IMG/VR virus record: IMGVR_UViG_3300025151_000379
Span: 1 to 20,811 of that record
Strand: one strand, 5' to 3'
DNA from: a virus
Length of the DNA: 20,811 bases
In this document: piece after piece, positions 1 through 7,333 of the stretch
Layout of the letters: each line of letters begins with the position of its first letter
How positions within the stretch are numbered: position 1 is the first letter of the stretch
The notes under the pieces: generated by a model
What the model saw: only the letters and a program-made list of their open reading frames with translations
What the model was told of the DNA's origin: nothing
Databases searched by the model: none
Position numbers and translations under genes: made by a program

Positions 1-1
1 T

Positions 2-289
2 TTAGTCGATTCAATAATTTCAAACAGATGGTCAAATGGAAAAAAGAAAAGAGAATCTGATTATCCAATGGCAGTAGGTATTTGGGCAAATAAATATGAT
101 ATTTGGGGTAAAAAATATCCATTAGAAGAAGGTCAAGAAATAGATAAACATGAAATTTTTGAGCCATTCAAATACGGTATGAGAAAGTTAAATGATAAAG
201 GAATACCATGTTTCAAGTATATTGTATCTGCAAAGTCTGACCCCGAAATGGTTTATAGAGGAATTACTACAATGATAAAGGACTACTGA
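2..289 (+). CDS. C-terminal part of a GTPase-like protein (5' end outside window)
   Basis: The frame is open from the left edge, so this is the last 95 residues of a longer protein; the ATG at 68 is internal. The segment reads PMAVGIWANKYDIW and, 42 residues after the NKYD, FKYIVSAKSDPEMVYRGI. This order (hydrophobic strand, NKxD, helix ending in a GIP-type turn, hydrophobic strand, SAK, final helix) is that of the G4 and G5 guanine-binding motifs of Ras/Arf-type GTPases. In Ras the gap is about 25 residues, so an insertion of about 17 residues (rich in E, K and H) would be present. The P-loop and switch regions would lie upstream and cannot be seen. It heads the visible part of the neck/tail operon. 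What a GTPase would do here is unknown. An unrelated protein with chance NKxD and SAK motifs is the main alternative. Confidence 0.55.
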   Translation, partial: LVDSIISNRWSNGKKKRESDYPMAVGIWANKYDIWGKKYPLEEGQEIDKHEIFEPFKYGMRKLNDKGIPCFKYIVSAKSDPEMVYRGITTMIKDY

Positions 290-294
290 TTATT

Positions 295-975
295 ATGTAT
301 CAAAACAATATTATAGGACAAACTGCACCACAACAATTTAATCCTTCTCTTTCGCCACTTCAACAGGCAAGGGCAAGCGGTGTTGTGCAAGAATATAAGT
401 TTATTTCATACAAACCTAAGACTCAATTAAAAGAACTTAAATTGGTTTTGAAAGCAGAACCAAAGAAGTTTTTGGGTATTAAGTATGGAAAAAAGTTTAA
501 TCTTAAAGATAGATGTGTTGTCTGTGGTTTTCATCATGTCTGGGAACAAGGAGATTATATGCGCCCACCAATGCCTTTAGATGGGGTAACAAAAGGAAGA
601 CCATTAATGGGAACTTATTGTCCTAAACATGCTTCTATTTATGTTCAATTAGAAATGCTACAACAACAGATACTTGCAGATAAGCATGGTTTGGAATTTA
701 GTTCTTTTAAACCACGAATGCCTAAAATGCTTAAAGGTGGGCCAATTAAAACTTTAAGCAAAGAAGATGTTATGAGCCTTACATCGGCAGGATGGTTTAT
801 AACCCCACCCGCATTAGGAGATTCAAAGACGGCAACGGATGAAGTCATTCGTTTGATTACAGAAATAAATATTATGACAGAAAGACTCAATCATTTAATG
901 CTTAAGCACAATGTTAAAGCACAAAATGAATTACCGCAAGAAGAAGCAAAAGAAGAATTAATTAAGGAGGCATAA
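295..975 (+). CDS. Conserved-looking protein with CxxC/CxxH zinc-type motif
   Basis: The product has 226 residues and I recognise no family. Residues 72-77 read DRCVVC and residues 107-112 read TYCPKH. C74, C77, C109 and H112 could therefore bind one zinc ion, with further histidines at 80 and 81. The loop between the pairs is rich in Met and Pro. The N-terminal 30 residues are Gln/Pro/Ser-rich and probably flexible. The last 50 residues are helical and acidic, ending in a Glu/Lys-rich tail. The start at 295 lies five bases after the upstream stop and has only a weak ribosome binding site, so translation may be coupled to the GTPase-like gene. Lying between that gene and the neck genes, it may be a head-completion or virion protein, but nothing in the sequence proves this. 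Confidence 0.8.
   Translation: MYQNNIIGQTAPQQFNPSLSPLQQARASGVVQEYKFISYKPKTQLKELKLVLKAEPKKFLGIKYGKKFNLKDRCVVCGFHHVWEQGDYMRPPMPLDGVTKGRPLMGTYCPKHASIYVQLEMLQQQILADKHGLEFSSFKPRMPKMLKGGPIKTLSKEDVMSLTSAGWFITPPALGDSKTATDEVIRLITEINIMTERLNHLMLKHNVKAQNELPQEEAKEELIKEA
964..970 (+). promoter_or_regulatory. Strong ribosome binding site for the gene at 978
   Basis: AAGGAGG lies seven bases before ATG 978 and inside the end of the upstream gene, so it fixes the start of the Gln/Gly-rich protein. Confidence 0.75.
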
Positions 976-977
976 AC

Positions 978-1637
978 ATGGGAATTTTAGGAACAAGCAA
1001 CGGAACTGTTTTAGGAGCAGTTCAGGCACAAGGAGATGCAAATTTTAAAACAGTCAATAACTTATTATCATTACAAGAAAATCATGTCGAAGAATTCTTT
1101 CAATATCATGGAGAACAATTTTTAGTTGCTCTTGAAAAGTTAATGGAAGATGTTGTTGAAAGAGTGGTTTCTCAAATGCTGGCTAAATTAGCATTTAGTC
1201 AAAACGGAAACATTATTTCTGTAAATCCTGATGCTATGAGAGAATATGAAAGAATTACTCAAGAAAATATTGATTTAGATATTCAAAAGTTATTGCAATC
1301 GGCTATCAATACTGAAGTAATTATGCAAAGAAAGATGGCAAAACAACAATATCTTGAATCTCAAGGTTTTGGTGGTGGCGGAATACAACAAATAACCCAA
1401 CCTACTGCCGCAGGAGCAATTGCAGGATTAACTGGTAATCAACAGCAATACAATCAAATGCAAGGTGCTATGAATAATGGTTCAGGTTATCCTGTTCCTC
1501 CAAATGGAACAGATGGATATGGTCGTCCTTATTGGATTGATGCTCAAGGACAAATGAGTTATGAACCACCGCAAAGCGGATTAGGATTAGGTTCAGCAAT
1601 TCAAAAAGGTGCTGCTTGGGCAAAATGGCTAATGTGA
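978..1637 (+). CDS. Helical protein with Gln/Gly/Asn-rich C-terminal tail, function unknown
   Basis: The product has 219 residues. Residues 1-120 are mostly helical and contain a heptad-like stretch around 35-70. Residues about 125-219 are low in complexity and rich in Gly, Gln, Asn and Pro (FGGGGIQQ, NQQQYNQMQGAMNN). They end in a short hydrophobic helix (AIQKGAAWAKWLM). A helical first half with a disordered polar tail suits a small structural or assembly (scaffold-like) protein, but this is inference. It starts at an ATG with a perfect AAGGAGG site, two bases after the stop of the zinc-motif gene. Its stop codon overlaps the ribosome binding site of the next gene, so the three genes are one transcript. 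I do not recognise a family. Confidence 0.8.
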   Translation: MGILGTSNGTVLGAVQAQGDANFKTVNNLLSLQENHVEEFFQYHGEQFLVALEKLMEDVVERVVSQMLAKLAFSQNGNIISVNPDAMREYERITQENIDLDIQKLLQSAINTEVIMQRKMAKQQYLESQGFGGGGIQQITQPTAAGAIAGLTGNQQQYNQMQGAMNNGSGYPVPPNGTDGYGRPYWIDAQGQMSYEPPQSGLGLGSAIQKGAAWAKWLM

Positions 1638-1647
1638 GGTGAAATAT

Positions 1648-3279
1648 ATGGTTAATTTCAATTGGGGTAAGCAAACACTTAGTTTGCCTCGTTCAGCATC
1701 TTTTATTGAAACCCAAATGAAAGATTATATTCTTAATGGCGATAAAGAATTTCGTCGTAAAATGAGAAAGGCTATTGAAAGCGTAGAAGAAAGCGAGCCA
1801 AATAGTGCTGCATTAAACAGCGAATTAACTAAAATTTTAGAAAAAGTTCTTAATGAACCGTTAAAGCCTATCTTAGAAAGAGATACTGATTCATGGAAAA
1901 TATTTTCTCGTAAGAGAGATAAAAGTCCTAATGAAGCAAATCTTTCTTTTATTGAAGATAAAAAAGTTGGAGATATTACTAGTGGAAAAGTTATTGGCAG
2001 ATTAAGAGGAACGGATGTTTCTTTTATTCGTGGTGGTAAAACCAAACTACCTGACTTTGATTTTGATGATTTCTTTTCAGCATATGGAAAAGAAGCCCAA
2101 GTTGACTTTGAACTTCTTTTTAGAGAACACGCAAGATATAATGATAGATTTAATTATTCTCACCAACCTGCCCGAAGTGGCCTTAAAGGACACATTGAGG
2201 CTAAGTTTCCTGCATTTGATTACGGTGATTTAGAAAAAGTAAAGGCTGATTTTATCTTAGAAACAACAGGTCAAGAAGCAGGGTATCGGCCAAGTAATAC
2301 AAAAATAAATATTGCAAAGGAAGTAATTGATTACTCTTTTAATATCCCTAAATCGGTTTTAGAACAATTAGGAATAGAATCTGCACAAGATAACTATGTT
2401 ACTGAAGCCATAATAAATGAAGATGGTGAATATGAATCCGTTGGTGAAAAGATTCCGATTTCATCTGATGCTAAAGATGAAATAAACAACTATGTTGTTC
2501 AAGCCGCAACAGACAGTTTAGACAGAACTGATGAAATGAGAGATGAAGATATTATTCAAATCGGAGATAAATATTATACATATCAATTTACTCCTCAAGG
2601 AGAGGCAGATAAACGAGCATATCTTGAATTTGAAGGAGATGGAGCAGGAACGATTGAAGGCTTCTTTAAAGATGAAGCAGTTAAAAATATCATTATGAGG
2701 ATACTTAAACCATTTTTAGTTGTTCCTGATGAAGTTTATTCTTTTAAGGTCATTGGAAATATTAGAACCAAAAAGAAAACTGCGCCAACATATAGAGAAT
2801 TTGCTACCGAATCGGCAGAAGATTTACGAGTAATGGATGTGGAAACAGGAAAAGAAGGAAAGCCATTAACTCAATCTATGATTGATGAGCAATCTAAAAG
2901 GGCATTTAGTCATAAGACAGAAAAAGATGAGGATGGAAACCCAGTTTTTATTTCTGAAGAAGAATATGCTAAATTACCAAAAGAAGAAAAAGAAAACTAT
3001 AAGTCTGAAATTAGATTTTATGAAGTTGGTGAAGGTGGAGTTAAAAGAACAAAAGATTCTGCTGAATTTGGTGAAGAAGCGGTAAAGGCCGAAACTGTTC
3101 GTGCAGCAGACCTTGAAGATGCTTTTAAACAAGCCTATGTTGAATTAACATTTGAAGCAACAAAGCATGGTGAATACAACCTAAGCGGTTCTCGCTCAAG
3201 GCAAAACAGAAGTATGGTTACTTACACAAATAAACTCAAAAAGAATGTAAGAAAATTAAAGAGAATGATTGGTGTCTAA
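1648..3279 (+). CDS. Large acidic protein of unknown function, probable virion or neck-proximal protein
   Basis: The product has 543 residues. I choose ATG 1648 because GAGGTG at 1636-1641 stands six bases before it; the upstream in-frame GTG at 1639 lies inside that site. The protein is highly charged, with Glu/Asp/Lys-rich stretches around residues 260-320 and 410-490 and a basic C-terminus (SRSRQNRS, then KKNVRKLKRMIGV). A mixed alpha/beta segment around residues 310-380 (GDKYYTYQFTPQ, KPFLVVPDEVYSFKVIG) looks like the folded core. There are no membrane helices and no enzyme motif that I can see. It directly precedes the head-tail adaptor, with one base between stop and start, so a role in the head or neck is plausible. 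It could also be a minor capsid or decoration protein. Confidence 0.8.
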   Translation: MVNFNWGKQTLSLPRSASFIETQMKDYILNGDKEFRRKMRKAIESVEESEPNSAALNSELTKILEKVLNEPLKPILERDTDSWKIFSRKRDKSPNEANLSFIEDKKVGDITSGKVIGRLRGTDVSFIRGGKTKLPDFDFDDFFSAYGKEAQVDFELLFREHARYNDRFNYSHQPARSGLKGHIEAKFPAFDYGDLEKVKADFILETTGQEAGYRPSNTKINIAKEVIDYSFNIPKSVLEQLGIESAQDNYVTEAIINEDGEYESVGEKIPISSDAKDEINNYVVQAATDSLDRTDEMRDEDIIQIGDKYYTYQFTPQGEADKRAYLEFEGDGAGTIEGFFKDEAVKNIIMRILKPFLVVPDEVYSFKVIGNIRTKKKTAPTYREFATESAEDLRVMDVETGKEGKPLTQSMIDEQSKRAFSHKTEKDEDGNPVFISEEEYAKLPKEEKENYKSEIRFYEVGEGGVKRTKDSAEFGEEAVKAETVRAADLEDAFKQAYVELTFEATKHGEYNLSGSRSRQNRSMVTYTNKLKKNVRKLKRMIGV

Positions 3280-3280
3280 A

Positions 3281-4582
3281 ATGGGTCAAACAATCTCGCC
3301 AAGCGATTTTACAGAAATTAATCCCGATTATTCTCAAGGTCGGGGCTTCTATACAAATGCTACTGAGGTTGCTAATTTACTCCAAGTTCCTGCTTTTTCA
3401 GCATCAACATACCCTACATTGGCTCAAATAGGGTCAATCATTAAAAGGGTTGAAGGAATCGTTGATGACAAGGTAAAGCGTTCATACCGTCCAATTATCA
3501 CAAAGGACGAGTATCATAACTTTGAATTTTCTCACCTGCCACACAAGGCATATTATGGCGGTCATGTTGGTTTTGTGCAATTAACCAAAATGAAAGTAAG
3601 AAAGATTGTTTCTCTACTTTTATGGCAAGGAAGCCAGTATATTGAAATTGCATCGGCTCAAGCAAAAATAACCTTGCTTGATAATTTTAGAGATTTAAAT
3701 TCTATTATTTTACAATTACCAAATAGCGGAGTTTCTTTTGAAATGTTGGCTGAAAATGATTTGACTGATTTAGCAAACGATGAGTTCAATAATACCTTTG
3801 GTATTAAAACAACCAATGAAGAAATCATCTCTTTAGTAAATGAATCATTTCCTTCAATGTCTCAATTTACTGGTGCAACTGCTCCAAAAAGCCTCACTTC
3901 TACTAATTTATCCATTTCAGACTTTTTCTATGCAGCAAAGGCTAAGTCAAATGGCAAGCAAATCCTCTTCTCATCCCTACTTTCGGGTGATGATGGGGCT
4001 GATTGTGTCATCAAGGCGACCATAAAACAGTCATGCACGACTACTAATACATCAACGGCTCTTACTGTTGCTGATTCGTCTAAATTAGCCGTAGGTATGA
4101 TTGTTAGTGGAACAGGTATTACAGGAACAATTACTATCTCTTCAATTACTGATGCGACAAATGTTGTGTTAAGTGGAGCAGCGTCGGGAAGCGGAACAAA
4201 TACTTTAACATTTACTACTACTAGTGAAATTCCAACTGTTTGCACATTAGAACCATTTACAGATAAAGAAGATTTAAGAAGGCTTGGCGACTACTGGACA
4301 ATCAATGAAGAAGGCCGTATTTTCTTTTTGAAAGATTATCCTTATCATAGAAATAATTCAGTAATTGTTTCATATATTGCTGGTGATAATAGAGTTCCTT
4401 CTGCTATTCATGAAGCAACAACAAAATTAGCAGCATCTGAAATTATACGACATGATGACCAAAGTATTCTAATTACAGAATCGGGTGGTAATATTTCTAC
4501 TAAAGAAAAATATGATATACTTCGTAAAGAAGCAATGGATATTTTGAAAAGTAAAGGCGATTTAGTTTATTTCTTAGATTAA
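3281..4582 (+). CDS. Head-tail adaptor (connector) protein with inserted beta module
   Basis: The product has 434 residues from ATG 3281, which has GGTG six bases upstream inside the previous gene; in-frame TTG 3269 and GTG 3272 are less likely. Helical segments around residues 35-65 (IGSIIKRVEGIVDDKVKRSY) and at the C-terminus (PSAIHEATTKLAASEIIRHD) flank a beta-rich core. This layout is typical of gp6/gp15-like adaptor proteins, which form a ring under the portal. Family members usually have 100-250 residues, so this one is large. Part of the excess is residues 250-312, a Thr/Ser-rich beta module (LTVADSS, VGMIVSGTGI, TLTFT) that recurs in the tube and hub proteins. Position before a probable tail terminator and the tube supports the call. 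The exact adaptor family is inferred by eye. Confidence 0.6.
   Translation: MGQTISPSDFTEINPDYSQGRGFYTNATEVANLLQVPAFSASTYPTLAQIGSIIKRVEGIVDDKVKRSYRPIITKDEYHNFEFSHLPHKAYYGGHVGFVQLTKMKVRKIVSLLLWQGSQYIEIASAQAKITLLDNFRDLNSIILQLPNSGVSFEMLAENDLTDLANDEFNNTFGIKTTNEEIISLVNESFPSMSQFTGATAPKSLTSTNLSISDFFYAAKAKSNGKQILFSSLLSGDDGADCVIKATIKQSCTTTNTSTALTVADSSKLAVGMIVSGTGITGTITISSITDATNVVLSGAASGSGTNTLTFTTTSEIPTVCTLEPFTDKEDLRRLGDYWTINEEGRIFFLKDYPYHRNNSVIVSYIAGDNRVPSAIHEATTKLAASEIIRHDDQSILITESGGNISTKEKYDILRKEAMDILKSKGDLVYFLD
4028..4216 (+). repeat. Beta module copy 1 (inside the adaptor)
   Basis: This encodes 63 residues beginning QSCTT and ending TLTFT, with LTVADSS, VGMIVSGTGI and ISSIT between. It matches copy 4 in the hub at about 40 of 63 positions by eye and matches copies 2 and 3 more weakly. 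Confidence 0.8.
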
Positions 4583-4583
4583 T

Positions 4584-4787
4584 ATGAAATTTGATATTGA
4601 TACACGCAAATTTGAGGAACTGCTTCAAATTCAAATAGAAAGACAGAAGGCAATGAAAGAACTCTCAGAAGTTTTAGGTTATGACATTTCTTTTAGTGAT
4701 GAAGAAGTTAAAAAATTTGCTGTCGAAGAATTTAAAAAATACGTTGAAGGGGGGATTAGTGAATGGATGAAGTCTCTCTTCTCTTAG
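4584..4787 (+). CDS. Small charged helical protein, unknown
   Basis: The product has 67 residues, starting one base after the adaptor stop and ending 25 bases inside the next gene. It is predicted to be almost entirely helical and rich in Glu and Lys, with one short hydrophobic end (WMKSLFS). No ribosome binding site is visible, so translation is probably coupled to the adaptor gene. In many siphovirus operons the head-closure (stopper) protein sits here. This product is shorter than a usual stopper and I cannot assign it. The operon spacing and clean overlap make it a likely real gene. Confidence 0.65.
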   Translation: MKFDIDTRKFEELLQIQIERQKAMKELSEVLGYDISFSDEEVKKFAVEEFKKYVEGGISEWMKSLFS

Positions 4788-5275
4788 ATTTATTATCAAA
4801 CAATTGGTCATCTAATGCTACTGCTCTTGTTAGTGCAGGAGAAATTGATGCTTCTCATGCCGTTACTCCTGATTTTATTGACATTAGAACATTGTCTGCA
4901 AATAAGGGTGTCCGTGTGGATTTGAGCAGAACACCTGCAACAATCGTTGTGTTTGAAGATTCACAAAACATAGAATACCCAACAATTCACTATGATATAA
5001 GAAATGAAACGTATTCATTTACTTTGCACATAAGAGTATTACACGATGAGCGAGGCGGGGCAGATGCCTCACACGGAAAGGATAGGCTAAGGGCTATATA
5101 CTTGATACTCCGTAGGACGCTTGAGAGCAAACGCAAAGGTTATACTGCAAGTAGCGGAGAAAAATTCAATCAGTTATTTGTTGGTTCAAGAAGCGAATCA
5201 AATGATAGAGCCAAGCGTTTATTCGGATATAAAGTGTCATTAGAAGCAAAAAGATTCGCAATTTCAATTCCCTAA
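4763..5275 (+). CDS. Probable tail terminator (tail completion) protein
   Basis: The product has 170 residues. The ATG at 4763 follows a G-rich site (GGGGGGAT) and overlaps the previous gene by 25 bases. The middle holds beta strands (RVDLSRTPATIVVFEDSQ, and TYSFTLHIRVLH) separated by a predicted helix (DRLRAIYLILRRTLES). The C-terminus has two further strands (GYKVSLEAKRFAIS). Size and order of elements resemble the alpha/beta fold of tail terminator proteins such as lambda gpU or SPP1 gp17, which cap the tail tube and join it to the neck. Position just before the tail tube gene agrees. No sequence motif is diagnostic, so the call rests on size, predicted structure and gene order. Confidence 0.5.
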   Translation: MDEVSLLLDLLSNNWSSNATALVSAGEIDASHAVTPDFIDIRTLSANKGVRVDLSRTPATIVVFEDSQNIEYPTIHYDIRNETYSFTLHIRVLHDERGGADASHGKDRLRAIYLILRRTLESKRKGYTASSGEKFNQLFVGSRSESNDRAKRLFGYKVSLEAKRFAISIP

Positions 5276-5306
5276 CGTAAGTAAGTAAGGAAAAGGGGGA
5301 GATAGC
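5276..5306 (+). promoter_or_regulatory. Leader of the tail tube gene with strong ribosome binding site
   Basis: The short gap holds three GTAA/TAAG repeats (GTAAGTAAGTAAGG), then GGGGGAG at 5295-5301, five bases before the ATG. A strong binding site fits a protein made in hundreds of copies. I see no clear promoter box. Confidence 0.5.
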
Positions 5307-7166
5307 ATGGTATTAAACAAAGATATATTTTTAGGAGCAGGAACTACATTAGCATTTATTCCCGAATGCGATTTGTATTTAGGTGTTGGGCGACAAAGCG
5401 ATGATTCGGCATTTCCCACAAATGGTTCATTAACAACGGGTGAAGTTAAAGCATCTGCTGGATTTTTAGCAAATTTTTCTTTGGTTGAAAATTTGTATAT
5501 TGGTTGTTTAGTAGAAAGATATTCAGGAGCAGACGATACTTTGATTTCTACTCATAGAATCAAATCAAATACTTCTACTACCATTACTACTACCCATTCC
5601 TTTAAGCCGCATCAGGATGATTACTTTGTTATTAAAGCATATGGCGCACCAACACCTGCTACGACCTCAACCGCCAAAAGACTTCTTTCTGACCAATGGT
5701 TAGGTATTCTCGAAAGTGCTACTTTCCCAACTGTTGAACCTGACTTTAAACAACTTAACTTAAGTCTTGGTGGTTCAAGAAACTTTACTTATCAGTATAA
5801 AGGAATTACAAACTTTGGAACTGCTGATTTAGGATTGGTCGCTAATCACGGTGCTTGGTTGTATTATTTCTTAGGAAGATGCACTAACATTAATTGTTCT
5901 ACTGCTGAATTAGCCGCATCAGATAATTCACCAGATGATAGATTTACAGCAGATTCAAACGATGCAAATGCTATTATGATTGAAGGATTAGATTCAGCAG
6001 GTGCTAATGTTCCTGTTGGAGCAGGTAAAGATATTGGTGGATTTGCTGATACTGGGCCATTCTTTTATAGAACGATAGGTCAAGACATTTGCCCACCTTT
6101 AGCAGATAACGCAATTGCTGTTATTTCTAATATGGATGCTTTAACAAGACCAACAATTGATACAAGTGGACAAATAACAAACGCAATCACTTATACATTT
6201 GAAGAATCTAATACAGATACATTGCCTTCATTTGCTATTGAAAGAAGTGATAGTAAATTAGCGGCTACTACTCCGTTTAGAACAGATACAACTTCTATTT
6301 CAATTACAGGTGGCTCTACTACTGTTAATAGCACTACAATTACATTTACTGATAACGCTAATTCTGCTTTAATGCAAGTCGGTATGTTAATTAGTGGAAC
6401 TGGTATTCCTGCACATACTCGTATTGCACAGATTGTTAGTGGTGTAAAAGCAGAATTAACCAATGCTGCATCTGCGACAGGTTCTTCTCTTACCTTTACT
6501 TTAACAGAAGATGAGGATAATTCCTTTGTTCAAATTGCAAGAGGTTGTAGAGTCAATACTTTAACAATGACAGCAAATGAAAATGAAGAAGTCAAGATGA
6601 CTCTTAGCCTAAATACTCGAAATGTTCACCTTCCAAGTGAAACAGAACAATATGATGCAAGAAGGGCAGTAAGCGAGGAAAGAAGTTTCTTTAATTTTGA
6701 AGCCTCTACTACTGGTGCTAATTCGGCTCAAGAGTTTAGAGAACCATTTTTCTTTTCAGATGGAACTTTTAAGGTATTAGGTCAAGAGTTTTTGAAAATC
6801 AATACTTTAACATTGACTATGAACAATAATCTACAAGACCGAAGATTCTTAGGTGTTGGCAGTAAGGAAGTTCAAGAAGCAATTCCTGCTCAAAGAAATT
6901 ATGAAATTCAATTTACTGGACACGTTACAGATAATGCTTTATACAAAGCACTTAGAGATGATTCTGAAAATATTACTCAAACGATTGAATTGGTGTTTAA
7001 TAAGCCAAATGGAGAGGCAATTACTTTAAACTTTACTGATTATTTCGTTAGTGCAAATAATTTCCCGATTGTTGATGATAACTCACCTCTTGCAGTTGAA
7101 GCAACAGTTATGCCAAGAAATCTAAGTCTTTGCACAGTAAAGACTCATTGGGTTTTGCAGGGGTGA
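5307..7166 (+). CDS. Major tail (tube) protein, very large, with inserted beta module
   Basis: The product has 619 residues, against about 150-300 for usual tube proteins. The last 120 residues carry the pattern I associate with tail tube proteins: NTLTLTMNNNLQDRRFLGVG, then a charged stretch (EIQFTGHVTDNALYKALRDD), then a beta strand ending in LNFTDYFVSANNFPIV. Residues about 145-195 (LNLSLGGSRNFTYQYKGITN, GLVANHGAWLYYFLG) look like the other half of a tube fold. Between them, residues 331-398 form the beta module also found in the adaptor and the hub, and further Thr/Ser-rich sequence may decorate the outside of the tube. It lies between the probable terminator and the chaperone pair, as expected. 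No separate sheath or second tube gene is present, which points to a non-contractile tail. A sheath-like function cannot be fully excluded. Confidence 0.65.
   Translation: MVLNKDIFLGAGTTLAFIPECDLYLGVGRQSDDSAFPTNGSLTTGEVKASAGFLANFSLVENLYIGCLVERYSGADDTLISTHRIKSNTSTTITTTHSFKPHQDDYFVIKAYGAPTPATTSTAKRLLSDQWLGILESATFPTVEPDFKQLNLSLGGSRNFTYQYKGITNFGTADLGLVANHGAWLYYFLGRCTNINCSTAELAASDNSPDDRFTADSNDANAIMIEGLDSAGANVPVGAGKDIGGFADTGPFFYRTIGQDICPPLADNAIAVISNMDALTRPTIDTSGQITNAITYTFEESNTDTLPSFAIERSDSKLAATTPFRTDTTSISITGGSTTVNSTTITFTDNANSALMQVGMLISGTGIPAHTRIAQIVSGVKAELTNAASATGSSLTFTLTEDEDNSFVQIARGCRVNTLTMTANENEEVKMTLSLNTRNVHLPSETEQYDARRAVSEERSFFNFEASTTGANSAQEFREPFFFSDGTFKVLGQEFLKINTLTLTMNNNLQDRRFLGVGSKEVQEAIPAQRNYEIQFTGHVTDNALYKALRDDSENITQTIELVFNKPNGEAITLNFTDYFVSANNFPIVDDNSPLAVEATVMPRNLSLCTVKTHWVLQG
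6297..6500 (+). repeat. Beta module copy 2 (inside the tail tube protein)
   Basis: This encodes 68 residues with the pattern STTITFTDNANSALMQVGM, ISGTGIPAHT and SSLTFT. It is more diverged than copies 1 and 4 but has the same order of elements. Confidence 0.65.
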
Positions 7167-7170
7167 TTAC

Positions 7171-7284
7171 ATGGTTTCAAGAATAGAAAAATTAGCAATG
7201 GTTAAAAGGCTAAAGGCTGAGGCTAAAAAGCCAAAGAAAGAAAAGAAAATAGAAGAACCTAAAAAGTCTAAATTAGCAGAATAA
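7171..7284 (+). CDS. Small Lys-rich protein (37 residues)
   Basis: The product begins MVSRIEKLAMVKRLKAEAK and ends KKSKLAE, with about a third Lys. The start is well supported: GGGGTGAT at 7160-7167 overlaps the tube stop codon and lies three bases before the ATG, matching the other sites in this operon. The ORF ends 49 bases before the start of the first chaperone gene. It is probably a single charged helix. Such a peptide could be a small assembly factor or a nucleic-acid-binding peptide, but no family is recognised. It could also be non-functional and only reflect coupling to the tube gene. Confidence 0.6.
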   Translation: MVSRIEKLAMVKRLKAEAKKPKKEKKIEEPKKSKLAE

Positions 7285-7288
7285 TATT

Positions 7289-7328
7289 CCACCAACACCG
7301 TTTGTTTGTTTGTTGGTATAGAAGGTGG
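7289..7328 (+). promoter_or_regulatory. Possible two-state RNA hairpin before the chaperone gene
   Basis: ACCAACA at 7291-7297 is a perfect complement of TGTTGGT at 7311-7317, with a 13-base loop containing TTTG repeats. CCACC at 7289-7293 is also a perfect complement of GGTGG at 7324-7328, which is the ribosome binding site of the gene at 7334. The two pairings share three bases (ACC), so they compete, and one of them would hide the site. This is read by eye, with no folding energy computed. Confidence 0.4.
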
Positions 7329-7333
7329 ATAAA

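Noticed and set aside
2882-3085. Plus-strand 67-residue Lys-rich open frame inside the acidic protein gene.
   Set aside because: It is an out-of-frame reading of GAA/AAA-rich codons, with no ribosome binding site.
3928-4245. 105-residue minus-strand open frame opposite the adaptor beta module.
   Set aside because: It is a shadow of the low-complexity Thr/Ser codons. Similar shadows occur opposite the other module copies.
5052-5070. GAGGC and GCCTC inverted repeat in a locally GC-richer part of the terminator gene.
   Set aside because: The stem has only five pairs and lies inside a coding frame. There is no T-run and no sign of a tRNA or other RNA.
5307-7166. The gene could be a contractile tail sheath.
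   Set aside because: Its C-terminus looks like a tube protein, and no second, smaller tube gene follows before the chaperone pair.
7301-7316. TTTG tetranucleotide repeat (three copies) before the chaperone gene.
   Set aside because: It is too short to call a repeat element. It is reported only as the loop of the possible hairpin.
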